Assembly: GCF_004770995.1 (NCBI RefSeq)
Contig: NZ_RQHW01000010.1
Coordinates: forward strand, 62,001-126,000
Direction: 5' to 3'
From: Leptospira idonii
Lineage (GTDB): Bacteria > Spirochaetota > Leptospiria > Leptospirales > Leptospiraceae
DNA length: 64,000 nucleotides
Positions within the stretch are counted from its first letter, which is position 1. Every line of letters begins with the position of its first letter. A model generated the notes under the pieces. It worked only from the letters and a program-made list of their open reading frames with translations, was not told where the DNA came from and made no database searches. This document shows positions 36,757 through 44,502 of the stretch, piece by piece. The position numbers and the translations under genes are program-made.

Positions 36757-38331
36757 CTATGAGACTTCCTGAAGAGTGGAGTATCGTTCGTTCACCGAGG
36801 TCTCGATGGAAGCTCCCAATTTTCGATAAGAGTCCCAAATCGATTTCAACTCTTCTTCCGCAAAAGAAGAAAGCCTCGACAATGAAGAAAGATACTTCCC
36901 GATCAAATAAAATGTCAATAAGTTTCGATCTTCCGATTTTTCGGACTTAGAATAATATTTGAATTCGATTTTGGAATCGGCTTCGGCTTGAGATAAAATC
37001 ACGAATAAAGAAAGCACATCCGCAAATGCAAATTCTACAGATTGTTGTTTTTTGCGTGCAGGTTCGGAATCCATTCGGATCAAAATGTCGAAGAGTGCAT
37101 TTTGAATGAAATCGGAAGGATTTCGACAATCTTCCAATTTCTGAAAATCCGCCATGAATTTTGATTTTCCCGGATACAAGGAAGAGATGATGGATCTTTG
37201 GATTTCGCTCGTCCCTCCTCCTATGGTTCCCAGTTTTACGTCTCTGTAGAATCTCTCTACTCCGTATTCTTTCATATAACCGTAACCACCGAACAATTGT
37301 ACGGTGTCTTTTGCGACATCTTCTGCAATTTCGGAAGACAGAAGTTTTCCCAAAGAACTTTCCAGAGGAGAAGGAATTCCTTTATCTTTTCTTGCCGCCA
37401 CCCAGTAGATCAATCTGCGGGCCGCTTGCGTATAGACCCAATTTCGAACCAATATTTCCTTCATCCCGAAAAAAGAAGAAATGCTTTTTCCGAATTGTAT
37501 TCTTTCTTTTGCGTAACGAAGACCGGATCGAAAACAAAATTCCATAGCACCGGAAAGCCCCGCCACAAACACGGTTCTTTCCCATTCCAAGTTTTCTTTG
37601 CCGATCCTAAGAAAACCCGAATTCAAGGAACCCAAAAGATTTTCTTTGGGAATGATCATATCTTCAAACACAAGTTCGGCGGTCATGGAAGTATGATGGC
37701 CTAATTTTTTTAAAATTTTACTGACCTTAAATCCCTTTGAACTGTCCTCCACAATGAATGCAGAGATTCCCATAGGTCCTCTTCCCTTTTCTGAAGTTCT
37801 GGCCATTACGATAAATACTTGGCCTACAGGTCCGTTCGTAATGAACATCTTAGAACCGTTTAACTTCCATCCATCGGGGGTTTCCTCAGCTCTGGTCAAA
37901 AGAGAGGCTGCATCCGAACCGGAAGAAGGTTCCGAAAGTGCGAATCCTGCAATCCATTCCCCGCTCGCCAGTTTTGGAAGAAATTTCTTTTTCTGATCCT
38001 CAGTTCCTTGGAATACGATCGGCATAGCGCCTATGATCATATGCGCTGCCCAAGACAAACCCATTCCACCATCTAACGAACCTGCTGCGAAAGCGTCAGT
38101 CGCCAAAGAACATTGAAGGCAACTGGCACCTTGGCCTCCGTATTCCACGGGCATAGAAAGTCCTGTAAGTCCCGCTTTGGAAAATTCTTTCCATAAGTCG
38201 TCCGACCAAGTCTCGGTTTCGTCTCTCTCCAATGCAGAAGGAAGAACCTTCTCTTCGGAAAATTGGAATACCGTATTGAAAAAATCGGCTTCTTCTTCGT
38301 TTAAATAGGGGTTTAATTTAGGGTTTCTCAT
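36757..38331 (-). CDS. Acyl-CoA dehydrogenase with C-terminal extension
   Basis: 524 aa: a complete acyl-CoA dehydrogenase (FAD contact IAGFALSEPSSGSDAASL, LFGGYGYMKEYGVERFYRD) plus about 130 extra C-terminal residues, as in very-long-chain-type enzymes. The MCAD-type Glu position reads GGGTSEI; Glu in NLEWERTVFVAG is the likely base. Its ATG overlaps the fadD stop (ATGA). Probably oxidises long acyl chains activated by that FadD, with electrons going to ETF. Confidence 0.9.
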   Translation of the reverse strand: MRNPKLNPYLNEEEADFFNTVFQFSEEKVLPSALERDETETWSDDLWKEFSKAGLTGLSMPVEYGGQGASCLQCSLATDAFAAGSLDGGMGLSWAAHMIIGAMPIVFQGTEDQKKKFLPKLASGEWIAGFALSEPSSGSDAASLLTRAEETPDGWKLNGSKMFITNGPVGQVFIVMARTSEKGRGPMGISAFIVEDSSKGFKVSKILKKLGHHTSMTAELVFEDMIIPKENLLGSLNSGFLRIGKENLEWERTVFVAGLSGAMEFCFRSGLRYAKERIQFGKSISSFFGMKEILVRNWVYTQAARRLIYWVAARKDKGIPSPLESSLGKLLSSEIAEDVAKDTVQLFGGYGYMKEYGVERFYRDVKLGTIGGGTSEIQRSIISSLYPGKSKFMADFQKLEDCRNPSDFIQNALFDILIRMDSEPARKKQQSVEFAFADVLSLFVILSQAEADSKIEFKYYSKSEKSEDRNLLTFYLIGKYLSSLSRLSSFAEEELKSIWDSYRKLGASIETSVNERYSTLQEVS

Positions 38332-40223
38332 TGATAGATTCTCTCTATTTCTTTTGTAAATGTTTCAGATATGATGTTTCTTTTCATTTTCAGTGTGCGG
38401 GTCATTTCCTTATCAGGATCGAAAGGTCTGGGAACAATGTAGAAATTGTTATTGGGAACGGTCTCAAACCCTTTAAATCCGTTTTCTCTGGAAATAATTC
38501 GTGAGATCTCCGAGCGGAAAAGTTCTCTCAGCTTAGGATTTTCATTCCAAGAAGAATACGTTTGTCCGATATCGGCAATTTTTTTCTCCACTGCTTCGAA
38601 ATTAGGAACGATGAGGGCGCCCAATGTTTTTCTATCATGACCGATCACCATCACCTGATCTATATAAGGCGACGTAAGCAATTTGTCCTCGATCGGAACA
38701 GGTTCGACGTTTTCGCCTCCGATGAGTGCGATCGTATCTTTCGATCTTCCCGAAAATACAAGTTCGTTTCTGTATGTGATCTGCATCAGATCTCCCGTAT
38801 CGAAAAAACCTTCTTTATCGAAGACGACCGAATTCAATTCGGGCCGTTTATAATAACCTTTTAAGATCTGATCCGATTTGATCCAAAGAGTTCCTTTGGC
38901 ACCCTGTTCTTTCACTTCCTTTCCCGAATCGTCTTTTAGTTTGATTTGGTATCCGTCGATGGGAATTCCCACAGTACCTTTCGTAGGTTTGGTGTTGGAA
39001 CGAATGGATACGACTGCGGAAGTTTCCGTCATTCCATACCCCTCCAATACCTTCAAACCGATAGAAGATAAAAAACCATCCACTACGCTGGGGAGTGCGG
39101 AACCTGCGGAGATACAGATTCGGATCCTGCCACCCAATGCTTTATGAATTGCGGAAAAAATTCGATTCGCCGCCAGCTTCAAAGGAGAAAGAAGAACCAA
39201 AATCAAGAATGAATACAATCGTTCCAGAAAATCCAGGAAAAAGTTTTTTCGGTGAATGGAGAACTTAAACCCCATAACAACGGATTTATGACCGGCCCAG
39301 ACTTCTCCCACCTTCAGGAAAAAATGAAATAATTTCTCCTTAAAACCTCCCTCTTTGGCGACCTTCACCATAATTCCATTATATACTGATTCCCAAATAC
39401 GAGGAACCGAAGGAAAAATAGTAGGTTTGAAATCTCTTAAGTCGTCTTTTAGATTCGTCATATTCGAAACTAGAAAATCGACTCCCAAGGCTAGGGTAGC
39501 ATATTCGATGGCTCTTTCAAACGCATGCCAAGGAGGAAGAAGGCTCACTGCGGTGTCGTTCGAATTCATATCCAACCTAACGATCGTATTTTGAATTGCA
39601 GTGATCCATCCTTTCTGACTGAGCATCACCCCTTTCGGGTTTCCTGTGGTTCCGGAAGTATAAATCAATGTGGCCAAAGCATCAGGGTCCAATTGAGCCG
39701 CACGATCCTTCCAGAGAGAAGGTTCTTTTGTTAATTTCGATTTTCCCAGTTCGGCAAGCTGCGAGACAGTTCCCTCACCTGACAATAGTTTCCCGATATC
39801 GGACTCTAAGACAAAAATTTTCTCCAAAGAAGGGATTTGAGATCGAATCTTAAGAACTCTATCTCTGTCTTTTTCCTTTTGCACGACTAAAAAGCGAGCT
39901 TCCGAATGGTTGAGAATATAGAGAATCTCCTCCTCTACAATATCCGTCCCTCGGGGAACTACCACTCCTCCGGCAGTCAAAATGGAAAGATCCGTTCTAA
40001 GCCAATTTACTGTGGAGTCGCAAAAAAAACCGACTCGATCTCCTATCTGCAAACCTTCCGCAATCCAGCCGGATGTCAGATGCTGGACAAATAAACGAAT
40101 TTCGGAAAAACTATTCCCTGGGAATTGCCCATCCTGGTTTCTCTTTCTGAATGTAATTTTGTCAGGAAATTCGTTGGAAACGGAATCTAATAGATCATAG
40201 AGGAGAGAAACCTTGTTTTTCAT
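38328..40223 (-). CDS. fadD: Long-chain fatty acyl-CoA synthetase (FadD/FAA type)
   Basis: Activates fatty acids with ATP and CoA at the membrane face. 631 aa from ATG 40223; an upstream frame start (40274) adds 17 residues without support. AMP-binding motif YTSGTTGNPKGV, LEGYGMTET, the hinge DTGDL and the C-terminal K region near NPKLREL. A hydrophobic insertion (LYSFLILVLLSPLKLAANRIF) is typical of the FAA/ACSL branch. First gene of the fadD-acd-kinase-maoC operon. Confidence 0.92.
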   Translation of the reverse strand: MKNKVSLLYDLLDSVSNEFPDKITFRKRNQDGQFPGNSFSEIRLFVQHLTSGWIAEGLQIGDRVGFFCDSTVNWLRTDLSILTAGGVVVPRGTDIVEEEILYILNHSEARFLVVQKEKDRDRVLKIRSQIPSLEKIFVLESDIGKLLSGEGTVSQLAELGKSKLTKEPSLWKDRAAQLDPDALATLIYTSGTTGNPKGVMLSQKGWITAIQNTIVRLDMNSNDTAVSLLPPWHAFERAIEYATLALGVDFLVSNMTNLKDDLRDFKPTIFPSVPRIWESVYNGIMVKVAKEGGFKEKLFHFFLKVGEVWAGHKSVVMGFKFSIHRKNFFLDFLERLYSFLILVLLSPLKLAANRIFSAIHKALGGRIRICISAGSALPSVVDGFLSSIGLKVLEGYGMTETSAVVSIRSNTKPTKGTVGIPIDGYQIKLKDDSGKEVKEQGAKGTLWIKSDQILKGYYKRPELNSVVFDKEGFFDTGDLMQITYRNELVFSGRSKDTIALIGGENVEPVPIEDKLLTSPYIDQVMVIGHDRKTLGALIVPNFEAVEKKIADIGQTYSSWNENPKLRELFRSEISRIISRENGFKGFETVPNNNFYIVPRPFDPDKEMTRTLKMKRNIISETFTKEIERIYQ

Positions 40224-40338
40224 AGTCAGTTGCCTGTATCCGAGTAGTAAATGTTCTACAGGATTAAAAACCACTGTTCGTTTTTTGCAAGTTTTTTCTT
40301 ACTCTTGCCAAACATTTCGCCACAACTAGGACAAGACT

Positions 40339-40977
40339 ATGTTCTTTTGGATACAAAACGGAATTTCCACCCAACGCCTCCCGGAACCCAGGCCTGTACA
40401 AGTTCCCAGAATTGAAAATTCGTCCTCCGTACAAATCGCACCCCGATTCAAGGAAGGAGAAGAGCAGATCCCAACTGAGGGGAACAGGGCAGATTCCCGA
40501 CCGGGGACTTTGTTCGGTTCCCAATCTCCCGCAAAAGCATACCAAGATTCCAATTATTCTCCCGAACCCTCTCCTATTTTATTTGCAGGTCAGGTGATGA
40601 GTTCTCCTGTTCAAAGTTTGTCGGAAACCTGCAATTTGAAAGATGCAAGGGACTTCCTTTTGGAAAAAAGATTCAGACATATCCCCATCACCAATCTGGA
40701 AAGCCAAATTACCGGGATCATTTCGGACAGAGACATTTGGAGGTATCTGTCCGAATCGGAAAACGGACTTTCTGTTCCCATCAGTTCGCTCATGGTCAAA
40801 AAGATTCTGACAGGAACGCAAAATACGGAGATCCGTACAGTCGCCAAAGTGATGTTAGAAGAAAAAATAGGATCTCTTCCCATTTTAGGAGAAAATAGAA
40901 TTTTAATCGGAATTCTAACCAGAAGCGATCTCATTCGTGCCATGGTAAGATTTCCTGGTTTTACTCTTCTTGCCTAA
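40339..40977 (+). CDS. CBS-domain-pair protein
   Basis: 212 aa. A Pro/Ser/Glu-rich, probably disordered N-terminus (1-80), then a CBS pair (about 82-145 and 150-207; MSSPVQSL, FRHIPITN, GIISDRDIWRYL, GSLPILGENRILIGILTRSDLI). CBS pairs bind adenine nucleotides and regulate partners. AGGA lies 8 bases before the ATG. The SSS transporter gene follows 21 bp later, so the pair may act together, but that is inference. Confidence 0.85.
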   Translation: MFFWIQNGISTQRLPEPRPVQVPRIENSSSVQIAPRFKEGEEQIPTEGNRADSRPGTLFGSQSPAKAYQDSNYSPEPSPILFAGQVMSSPVQSLSETCNLKDARDFLLEKRFRHIPITNLESQITGIISDRDIWRYLSESENGLSVPISSLMVKKILTGTQNTEIRTVAKVMLEEKIGSLPILGENRILIGILTRSDLIRAMVRFPGFTLLA

Positions 40978-40998
40978 TTGAAATGATGTTCAATCAGA

Positions 40999-42471
40999 AT
41001 GAATTATTTCTATGATTTCTCTGTCATCGCCGTCTATTTTATAGCGGTCTTCTATTTCGGATTTTATTTCTCCAAAAAACAATCGAACGAAGAAGATTTT
41101 TACCTGGCCAAAAGAGAAATTCATTGGGTTTGGCTTTTGTTGTCTTTAGTGGCAACGGAAACCTCCAGCCTCACCTTTTTATCCATCCCTTCTCTTTCCT
41201 TCAAAGGCAATTACGGTTTTTTACAATTGGCATTCGGCTATATTTTGGGAAGAACCGTAGTGGCATTCCTGCTTTTGCCTCATTATTATGCGGGGAAAAC
41301 CATTTCCATTTACGAATACTTAGGAGAAAAATTCGGGACTTCTTCTCAAAAATCGATGTCTGTCGTTTTCACCATATCTCGTATATTAGGTGATGGAATT
41401 CGGTTGTACGTCACTTCCTTGCCGATCGCTTTTTTACTCACAAAAATGGGATTAGGCGGAGTAGGAGAAATGGAGCTGGGAATCTTAGCGCTTTTTTTAC
41501 TTTCGCTAGCAACGATCATTTATTCAGTGTATGGCGGATTTCGTGCCATCGTTTATACGGATTCTCTGCAGCTTATCATCTACATTCTAGGAGGATTCTT
41601 TGCATTCTATCTTTTAAGCTCTCTTTTAGGAGATAAAGGAATCGAATTTTCCCAATTTGTTTCGGAGGCTTCGGCAGCGGGGAAATTAAAAATCTTTCAG
41701 TGGGAATGGATGAATACGGGAGATAACTCTTATTATTTCATCTTTGCTTTGCTTGGAGGAGCTTTTCTTTCCATAGGTTCTCATGGAACGGATTTGATGC
41801 TCGTGCAAAGAGTCATCGCTTCTCAAAATCTAAAACAAGGACAGAAGATACTCATATCGAGCGGAATCTTCGTCACCTTACAATTTTTGTTGTTTCTGGG
41901 AATAGGAACTCTTCTCTATCGATTTTATCTAGGAACGGAAATTGCCCCGGACAAAGCGTTCAGTCTTTTCATCGTAGATCATATCCCTTCACCGTTTTTG
42001 GGACTGCTTCTTTCTGCCATTCTCGCAAGTGCCATGTCCACTTTATCTTCCACAATCAATTCTCTTTCCTTAACTTGGGCAAGAGATTGGAAGATGGATC
42101 GTTATTTCGGTGCGAAATCTCTTAGTTTTTTCTTCGGGATCGTTTTGTTTTTTTCCTCCCTGTTGCCATTCTTTCTAGGAAAAAATCTGGAAAAAGGGAT
42201 CTTAGAGATAGGACTCACCATCTTCTCTTATACATTAGGCCCGACCATCGCATTGTTTTTAGTCGCTTCCTTAAATCGAAAATCTTATTTTTCAGGGAAA
42301 ATCATCTCTGCTGTGTTATTCGGCTCTATGATTCTTTTGGTTTGGATCACAAAACAAATCACTCTCCCTTTCACATTGATCGCTCCTTTGGGAGGGGTTT
42401 TATTTTTAATTTTATTCGTGTTTTCGGAATTGATAGGAAGATACTACCGCAAAACAAAAGATTTACGGTAA
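40999..42471 (+). CDS. Sodium:solute symporter family transporter
   Basis: 490 aa with about 13 membrane helices, SSS family. Conserved segments include YSVYGGFRAIVYTDSLQLIIYILGG, GTDLMLVQRVIASQNLKQGQ and ASAMSTLSSTINSLS (Na+-site Ser/Thr). The substrate (sugar, amino acid, proline or other) cannot be read. Possibly co-transcribed with the CBS gene. Confidence 0.88.
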   Translation: MNYFYDFSVIAVYFIAVFYFGFYFSKKQSNEEDFYLAKREIHWVWLLLSLVATETSSLTFLSIPSLSFKGNYGFLQLAFGYILGRTVVAFLLLPHYYAGKTISIYEYLGEKFGTSSQKSMSVVFTISRILGDGIRLYVTSLPIAFLLTKMGLGGVGEMELGILALFLLSLATIIYSVYGGFRAIVYTDSLQLIIYILGGFFAFYLLSSLLGDKGIEFSQFVSEASAAGKLKIFQWEWMNTGDNSYYFIFALLGGAFLSIGSHGTDLMLVQRVIASQNLKQGQKILISSGIFVTLQFLLFLGIGTLLYRFYLGTEIAPDKAFSLFIVDHIPSPFLGLLLSAILASAMSTLSSTINSLSLTWARDWKMDRYFGAKSLSFFFGIVLFFSSLLPFFLGKNLEKGILEIGLTIFSYTLGPTIALFLVASLNRKSYFSGKIISAVLFGSMILLVWITKQITLPFTLIAPLGGVLFLILFVFSELIGRYYRKTKDLR

Positions 42472-42482
42472 TTTCAGTGTAT

Positions 42483-42508
42483 GCAGTCTCTTTTAAGAAG
42501 GAGGCTGC
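42483..42508. terminator. Stem-loop between convergent genes
   Basis: GCAGTCTCTTT pairs with AAGGAGGCTGC (two wobbles), lying between the SSS stop and the end of the DUF6941 gene, part of which it overlaps. CAATTTTT follows on the plus strand. Weak terminator candidate. Confidence 0.35.
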
Positions 42509-42888
42509 TCCAATTTTTCCACTTTCAAAACTCGATTGCCGATGAGTTCCCCGTCGATCAAAACGGAAAGATTGTACCGCCCAGGTTCCGGGAAAGTTAC
42601 TCCGTTCAAGTTTAAAGTCAACTCTACCACATCATCCAAAGTCATGCTGTTGAAATCTCCGTTGATGGGCAGAATCTCCCGGCCTGTTTCCATAATTTCC
42701 AAAGAAATACTGAAATCGTGTCTTCCTACTAAATTGGTGACTGCAATGTACAATGCCCAAGGAGGAAAGACCACTGGAAAACTAGGAGACATGAAACGAT
42801 CGAAAGTTCCTATGATTCCTTTTTTGTTGTTATTTTCAGTAATGACGCGATCTGCAAAAAGGATAGAAAGTAAAACTGGTTCAGCCAT
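42493..42888 (-). CDS. DUF6941-like cytosolic protein
   Basis: 131 aa, beta-rich, with pattern ADRVITENNNKKGIIGTFDRF ... FPPWALYIAVTN ... PEPGRYNLSVLIDGELIGNRVLKV, resembling the small DUF6941 family of unknown role. ATG 42888 is preferred over TTG 42906. Its promoter region abuts the leu leader region on the opposite strand. Confidence 0.6.
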   Translation of the reverse strand: MAEPVLLSILFADRVITENNNKKGIIGTFDRFMSPSFPVVFPPWALYIAVTNLVGRHDFSISLEIMETGREILPINGDFNSMTLDDVVELTLNLNGVTFPEPGRYNLSVLIDGELIGNRVLKVEKLEQPPS

Positions 42889-43002
42889 TGCCACAAACTT
42901 AGGCAATCGTGGGTTTCCTAGAAACCAATAAAACGAAGAAGTTTCGTTTTATCAAAAAAACTTGACGAAACGAAGGATAAAATCCGTCAATATAATTAGA
43001 AC

Positions 43003-43056
43003 ATGAAATCTTTCGTCTGCATGCAAACTTCTCTCCTCCTCCTCGGACTACTCTAG
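43003..43056 (+). CDS. leuL: leu leader peptide
   Basis: 17-residue ORF MKSFVCMQTSLLLLGLL with a run of CTC Leu codons, directly before a terminator and leuA. The ATG is 6 bases after the -10 box, so the message may be leaderless. Its job is to sense charged tRNA-Leu. Confidence 0.82.
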   Translation: MKSFVCMQTSLLLLGLL

Positions 43057-43078
43057 TTCGAGGGAGATAGAGCTTTGC

Positions 43079-43113
43079 AAAAGCCCACTCCCCCAAGGGA
43101 TGTGGGCTTTTTT
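43079..43113 (+). terminator. Attenuator terminator
   Basis: AAAAGCCCAC (43079-43088) pairs with GTGGGCTTTT (43102-43111), the stem extended by TCCC/GGGA, and is followed by T's. It lies 72 bases before leuA. Confidence 0.88.
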
Positions 43114-43184
43114 ATTAGCAGCCTTTTTTCAGCTAATCGAAATCCTCACCTCCCCCAAGGAAACGGGCGCGAAAGGGAGGAAAA

Positions 43185-44393
43185 ATGAATACAACACAAA
43201 AAAGAAAAGTCTATGTGCAAGACGTCACCTTACGGGACGGAAACCAAGCTTTGAAAAAACCATGGACGATCCGAGAAAAGGAAGTCGTCTTCGATTTGTT
43301 AGTTGATTTAAATGTGGACGGAATCGAAATCGGGTTCCCTTCTTCGAATCAAACAGAGTTTGATGCGACAAAACTTTTAGCGGCAAGAGCCCCTAAGTCG
43401 ATTTCTATCGCCGCACTTACGAGAGCCAATAGAAACGAAATTCAAACCACATGGGAAGCGCTTCAACATGCTGCAAACCCGAGGATGCATATCGTATTTC
43501 CTGTAAGTGCATTTGCCATAGAGAATGTTTTGAAGATATCGTATGAACAAGTATTGGAGAAAATTTACGATTCCGTTTCTTATGCGAGAACCTTAGTAGG
43601 AAAAGACATTCAAATTCAATTCTCCGGAGAACATTTCGGAGATGCGATGGAAAATTTGGATTTTGCAACAAAAGCATTTTTGACTTCCATCGAAGCCGGT
43701 GCGAATATCATCAACCTTCCCAATACAGTGGAAAGATACAGACCGATGCTTTTCGTAGATATGGTAAAACATGTCGTCTCAAGAACACCGGAAGGGATCA
43801 GGGTTTCCGTACACGCTCATAATGATTTGGGAATGGCCACCGCCACGACAGTGGAAAGTTTTTATGCAGGAGCCAGTCAGATCGAAGTCGCCTTAAATGG
43901 TTTAGGTGAGAGAGCGGGAAATACGAATTTATACGAAACTGCCATTGCACTTCATCAATGCGGAGAAGACGTAGGGATTCGTTTTCATAGAATTTATCCC
44001 ACTGCAAAAAGAATATCCGAATTAACGAATATTCCTATCGGAGAAAAAACACCAGTGATTGGAGAGGATATTTTTTCCCATAGAAGCGGAATTCACCAAG
44101 ACGGTGTTGCTAAAACGGTAGGAAAGAAAAAGGGAGCCTATCGCACATTCACTCCCGAATTCGTCGGGAGAAACGATGAGGAAACTATTTCTTTTACAAA
44201 CCAATCAGGAGCCAGAGCGATTCGATTTTTGTTCGAAAAGGAAGGAATTTCCATGAGAGAAGAAGAAATCCAAGAGCTATTTCATAAAGCCAAAGAAGTT
44301 TCAAGCAGGGAAGGAAATAGGGAGATCGGAATCGAAGAATTGTCGTTATGGCGAAAGGAAATACAGCCAACAGCGGATTCAGGAGTTTTGTAG
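43185..44393 (+). CDS. leuA: 2-isopropylmalate synthase (LeuA-type), no regulatory domain
   Basis: Condenses acetyl-CoA with 2-ketoisovalerate, the first leucine step. 402 aa: TIM-barrel motif LRDGNQALKKPWT (RDGNQ), metal ligands in HAHNDLGMA, LNGLGERAGNTNLYETA. The C-terminal about 120-residue allosteric LeuA dimer domain is absent, so leucine feedback probably acts through the attenuator instead. Citramalate synthase (CimA) is a close relative, but the Leu-rich leader favours LeuA. A ribosome site GGGAGG precedes the ATG. Its TAG lies inside an R3 palindrome. Confidence 0.87.
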   Translation: MNTTQKRKVYVQDVTLRDGNQALKKPWTIREKEVVFDLLVDLNVDGIEIGFPSSNQTEFDATKLLAARAPKSISIAALTRANRNEIQTTWEALQHAANPRMHIVFPVSAFAIENVLKISYEQVLEKIYDSVSYARTLVGKDIQIQFSGEHFGDAMENLDFATKAFLTSIEAGANIINLPNTVERYRPMLFVDMVKHVVSRTPEGIRVSVHAHNDLGMATATTVESFYAGASQIEVALNGLGERAGNTNLYETAIALHQCGEDVGIRFHRIYPTAKRISELTNIPIGEKTPVIGEDIFSHRSGIHQDGVAKTVGKKKGAYRTFTPEFVGRNDEETISFTNQSGARAIRFLFEKEGISMREEEIQELFHKAKEVSSREGNREIGIEELSLWRKEIQPTADSGVL

Positions 44394-44404
44394 GAACTCC
44401 TACG
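44389..44404. repeat. R3 palindrome across the leuA stop codon
   Basis: TGTAGGAACTCCTACG contains the leuA stop TAG (44391-44393). It is almost identical to 25406-25421. An overlapping AGGAGTT/AACTCCT pairing extends the hairpin, possibly stabilising or ending the transcript. Confidence 0.6.
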
Positions 44405-44448
44405 GAAACAAACAGGAACAATAACGAACAAAATTCCTTTTTGAGATA

Positions 44449-44477
44449 TTGACAACCTTATGACATTCTGCCATACT
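44449..44477 (+). promoter_or_regulatory. Sigma-70 promoter of the amidohydrolase gene
   Basis: TTGACA (44449-44454), 17-base spacer, CATACT (44472-44477). The predicted leader is about 20 bases, with GGAGA before ATG 44503. Confidence 0.5.
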
Positions 44478-44502
44478 TCTTTCTTGTTTTCGGAGAGATG
44501 AA

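Larger units (their letters stand above)
42991..43113 (+). promoter_or_regulatory. Leucine attenuator leader (promoter -10, leader peptide, antiterminator/terminator)
   Basis: A perfect TATAAT (42991-42996) starts the leader. The leader peptide ORF (43003-43056) has six Leu in its last seven residues. Competing pairings are visible: CCTCG (43041-43045) with CGAGG (43059-43063); GGGAG (43062-43066) with CTCCC (43088-43092) plus GCTTT with AAAGC, the antiterminator; and the terminator 43079-43111. Ribosome stalling at Leu codons would free GGGAG, form the antiterminator and open leuA. No good -35 is seen 17 bases upstream; TTGACG at 42962 is 23 bases away. Confidence 0.85.
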
